A DNA stretch of 7,538 nucleotides, from assembly GCA_019239785.1 (NCBI GenBank), contig JAFAZM010000230.1, positions 1 through 7,538 of the forward strand, given 5' to 3'. This DNA is from Sphingomonadaceae bacterium. GTDB taxonomy: Bacteria > Pseudomonadota > Alphaproteobacteria > Sphingomonadales > Sphingomonadaceae. Both the position numbers and the translations under genes were made by a program. Every line of letters begins with the position of its first letter. Position 1 is the stretch's first letter. The notes below the pieces were generated by a model that did no database searches, was not told the origin of the DNA, and saw only the letters and a program-made list of their open reading frames with translations. This document shows positions 6,218 through 7,538 of the stretch, one piece after another.

Positions 6218-6421
6218 ATGACGGTTCAAGCCTGGCTGTGGAGCGCCGACGGCGCGGCGTTCGCGCTTGCGGTCGTCACCGGCCTCGCCGACCGGCTCCG
6301 TCAGCGCCGGACGCGCCTGGACGATCCCGGCTGGGTGCCGTGGCGCGGCCTCCACTTCGTCTGCATGTTCGCCACGCTGATCTTCCTGATCCTGGCGGTG
6401 AGCGCGTGGCGGGGAGGTTAG
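6218..6421 (+). CDS. Small two-helix membrane protein, unknown function
   Basis: A 67-aa protein. An N-terminal apolar stretch (AWLWSADGAAFALAVVTGLA, about 5-24) is followed by a basic loop (DRLRQRRTRLDD) and PGWVPWRG. The C-terminal transmembrane helix (LHFVCMFATLIFLILAVSAW) is clear. The Arg-rich loop suggests a hairpin with both ends outside the cytoplasm if the first segment also spans the membrane. The start at 6218 is preferred over an in-frame ATG at 6176 because GGGGGAAG (6205-6212) precedes it at good spacing, and the extra residues are not hydrophobic. It diverges from the exported methyltransferase. I know of no function; similar short proteins seem to recur in sphingomonads, but this is recollection. 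Confidence 0.7.
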   Translation: MTVQAWLWSADGAAFALAVVTGLADRLRQRRTRLDDPGWVPWRGLHFVCMFATLIFLILAVSAWRGG

Positions 6422-6462
6422 GGGGCGGGCGCACCACACCTGGCTTCGGCTCCCAGAATGGA

Positions 6463-6576
6463 GTCATCCCGGCGGAGGCCGGGACCCATGAACATCGGCC
6501 TCGAAAAATGAGGCGACCAGGCTTTCGCTTATCCTAACCTACCGTGTTCATGGGTCCCGGCCTTCGCCGGGATGAC
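6463..6576. repeat. 114-bp inverted-repeat element (REP/MITE-like)
   Basis: Two 32-nt arms (6463-6494 and 6545-6576) are reverse complements with one mismatch (31/32), separated by 50 nt. Each arm contains its own small hairpin: CCCGGC/GCCGGG at 6468-6483 with a GGAG loop, and at 6556-6571 with a CTTC loop. The spacer has a 5-bp stem, GCCTC (6498-6502) / GAGGC (6510-6514), around an A-rich loop. There is no coding capacity. The core (GTCATCCCGGCG..., CCCATGAAC) resembles dispersed repeats of sphingomonad genomes, by recollection. It lies between two convergent genes and could end transcription in both directions. Confidence 0.85.
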
Positions 6577-6587
6577 CCCGAGACCAA

Positions 6588-7232
6588 TCAGTCCTTGCAG
6601 ACGTCGAAGGCGAAGCAGCCGTCATTGTCGCCGTGCACGCAGGCGTCGAAGCAGATGCCGCGCAGCAGGATGCGGTGCTTGCCGCCGAGCGCGCCGCGCA
6701 GCCGCATCAGGAACTGGCGGCTGAGGCAGGAGCCGGGCGGGATGTCCCCGAAATAATAGGGGCCGAGCGGGACGAGCTCGATGCACGGATCGCCATTGGG
6801 CAGCTTCGCCACCGCCTTGCCGTCGCCGTCGACGACGATCACCTGTTGGATGCTGACGTTGGAGAGGGTCAGGTTCGAATAGGGATTGCAGACGGTGAGA
6901 TACATGATCTCGGTGTCGTCGCTCTCGATGCAGTCGCACTTGCTGTCGCCCCAGCTGATCGTCACCCAGGGCTCGATCCGGGGGATGTTGAGCGGCTCGA
7001 CCTTATATTCCTCCTGCCGGCCCTCGCAGGGCAGCATGTGGTTCTGGAGGCGGGAGAGGCCGTGCAGCTGTTCGTCCACCTCGCGCGCGAGGCGCTTGCA
7101 GCGCCCGTCGGCCGGCACGTCCCTGTCATGCTTCTCGTGATGGCTTGGGGGCGGCGGGCCGTGCCGCGGCTCGTCCGGGGGATTGTCGCTGGGCGGCGGC
7201 CGGTCGTATTTCGGTTCGTCCTCGCAGTTCAT
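6588..7232 (-). CDS. Cysteine-rich hypothetical protein with disordered Pro/His N-terminus
   Basis: A 214-aa protein I cannot assign. Residues 5-40 are low complexity, rich in Pro, Asp, His and Arg (DRPPPSDNPPDEPRHG, PPPPSHHEKHDRD), and probably disordered. Residues 44-75 look helical. From about 86 to 214 the pattern is beta-rich and looks like a compact sandwich domain: PWVTISWGDSKCDCIESDD, LTVCNPYSNLTLSNVSI, GPYYFGDIPPG and RILLRGICFDACVHG. Twelve cysteines are present (3, 45, 69, 99, 101, 115, 150, 169, 194, 198, 206, 212), including CxC and CxxxC pairs, suggesting disulfides or metal binding. There is no signal peptide or transmembrane helix. AGGGG lies 7 nt before the ATG, and a good promoter lies about 100 nt upstream. 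It appears to be a single-gene unit, flanked downstream by the inverted-repeat element. Confidence 0.8.
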   Translation of the reverse strand: MNCEDEPKYDRPPPSDNPPDEPRHGPPPPSHHEKHDRDVPADGRCKRLAREVDEQLHGLSRLQNHMLPCEGRQEEYKVEPLNIPRIEPWVTISWGDSKCDCIESDDTEIMYLTVCNPYSNLTLSNVSIQQVIVVDGDGKAVAKLPNGDPCIELVPLGPYYFGDIPPGSCLSRQFLMRLRGALGGKHRILLRGICFDACVHGDNDGCFAFDVCKD

Positions 7233-7337
7233 CTCACACCCCTGTCATCCGCCCGTCGCGGGCAAGTCATCCGGCGCGCATCACTTTGAAAACGGCACTC
7301 TTTTCTTGGCGATTCGCCGCAAACGCGATGGCCGGGA

Positions 7338-7365
7338 ATGATGACCGGAGCAGGGCTTTAGTCAA
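7338..7365 (-). promoter_or_regulatory. Predicted sigma-70-type promoter of the cysteine-rich gene
   Basis: On the minus strand TTGACT (7365-7360, 5 of 6 consensus) and CATCAT (7343-7338, 4 of 6) are separated by 16 nt. Transcription would start near 7331 and give a leader of about 100 nt before the ATG at 7232. The promoter lies in the 231-bp gap downstream of the partial gene at the right edge. Confidence 0.45.
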
Positions 7366-7463
7366 GCTGCACGAAAAGGCCCGCGTCCCGCATCGGAACA
7401 GCCGGGCTGGAGCCGCCTGGCACGCAGCCCAGGAAGATGCGAATTCGGGGGCTTTGCAGCGGC

Positions 7464-7538
7464 TTAGAGGCACGCCTCTAGATAGGGCGCGTCGAAGCCG
7501 TACATCTTGGCCTTCTCGAGCGTGTAGGGGCGAAGGCC
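7464..7538 (-). CDS. C-terminal end of an unidentified gene, cut by window edge
   Basis: The last 24 codons and TAA stop of a minus-strand gene whose 5' part lies beyond the right edge. The peptide reads GLRPYTLEKAKMYGFDAPYLEACL. It has a normal protein-like composition and high GC at third positions, which supports a real gene, but it is too short for me to name a family. A perfect TAGAGGC-AC-GCCTCTA inverted repeat (7465-7480) spans the stop codon. No clear terminator follows. Confidence 0.55.
   Translation of the reverse strand, partial: GLRPYTLEKAKMYGFDAPYLEACL

Noticed and set aside
6633..7289. Plus-strand open frame opposite the cysteine-rich gene
   Set aside because: The minus-strand frame has a ribosome site, a promoter and varied composition; the plus frame is Ala/Asp/Val-rich mirror sequence.
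7233..7463. Possible RNA gene or riboswitch in the 231-bp gap
   Set aside because: Only short palindromes (for example CCCG-TCG-CGGG near 7252-7262) are visible; no tRNA cloverleaf or known riboswitch core was recognised.
7267..7473. 68-codon minus-strand open frame in the right intergenic region
   Set aside because: It has no ribosome site, starts inside the preceding gene's end, contains the promoter of the next gene, and matches nothing recognisable.

Overview
The window is very GC-rich and densely coded. Its genes (PhaR, a PHA-type thiolase, an Omp25/31-like barrel, an exported COG4798-type methyltransferase) and its dispersed palindromic repeats suggest an alphaproteobacterium, most likely Sphingomonadaceae. 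That placement is inferred from protein character and gene order; there is no rRNA or marker gene to confirm it.

Left third (1-2866): a polyhydroxyalkanoate (PHA) module. A thiolase (phaA-like, minus strand, cut by the left edge) makes acetoacetyl-CoA. A short PhaC-like alpha/beta-hydrolase with a cysteine nucleophile also lies on the minus strand. The PHA regulator phaR is divergent from it on the plus strand. The start codons of the PhaC-like gene and phaR overlap in a single CATG, so each promoter must lie inside the other gene. Two palindromic repeat copies fill the gap between the PhaC-like gene and phaA.

Middle (2867-5260): a convergent hairpin separates phaR from an outer-membrane beta-barrel gene (minus). 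Across a 111-bp divergent region lies an unusual membrane-anchored protein (plus): an N-terminal helix-turn-helix, one transmembrane helix, then a TPR-rich domain predicted to be periplasmic. This CadC-like layout next to an outer-membrane protein is the best candidate here for an undescribed signalling unit.

Right third (5241-7538): an exported SAM-methyltransferase-like protein (minus) overlaps the TPR regulator tail-to-tail by 20 bp and diverges from a 67-aa membrane protein (plus). A 114-bp near-perfect inverted-repeat element follows, between convergent genes. Then comes a cysteine-rich, Pro/His/Asp-tailed protein of unknown function (minus) with a recognisable promoter. The last 24 codons of another unidentified minus-strand gene end the window. 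No tRNA, rRNA, CRISPR array, transposase or phage gene was seen.
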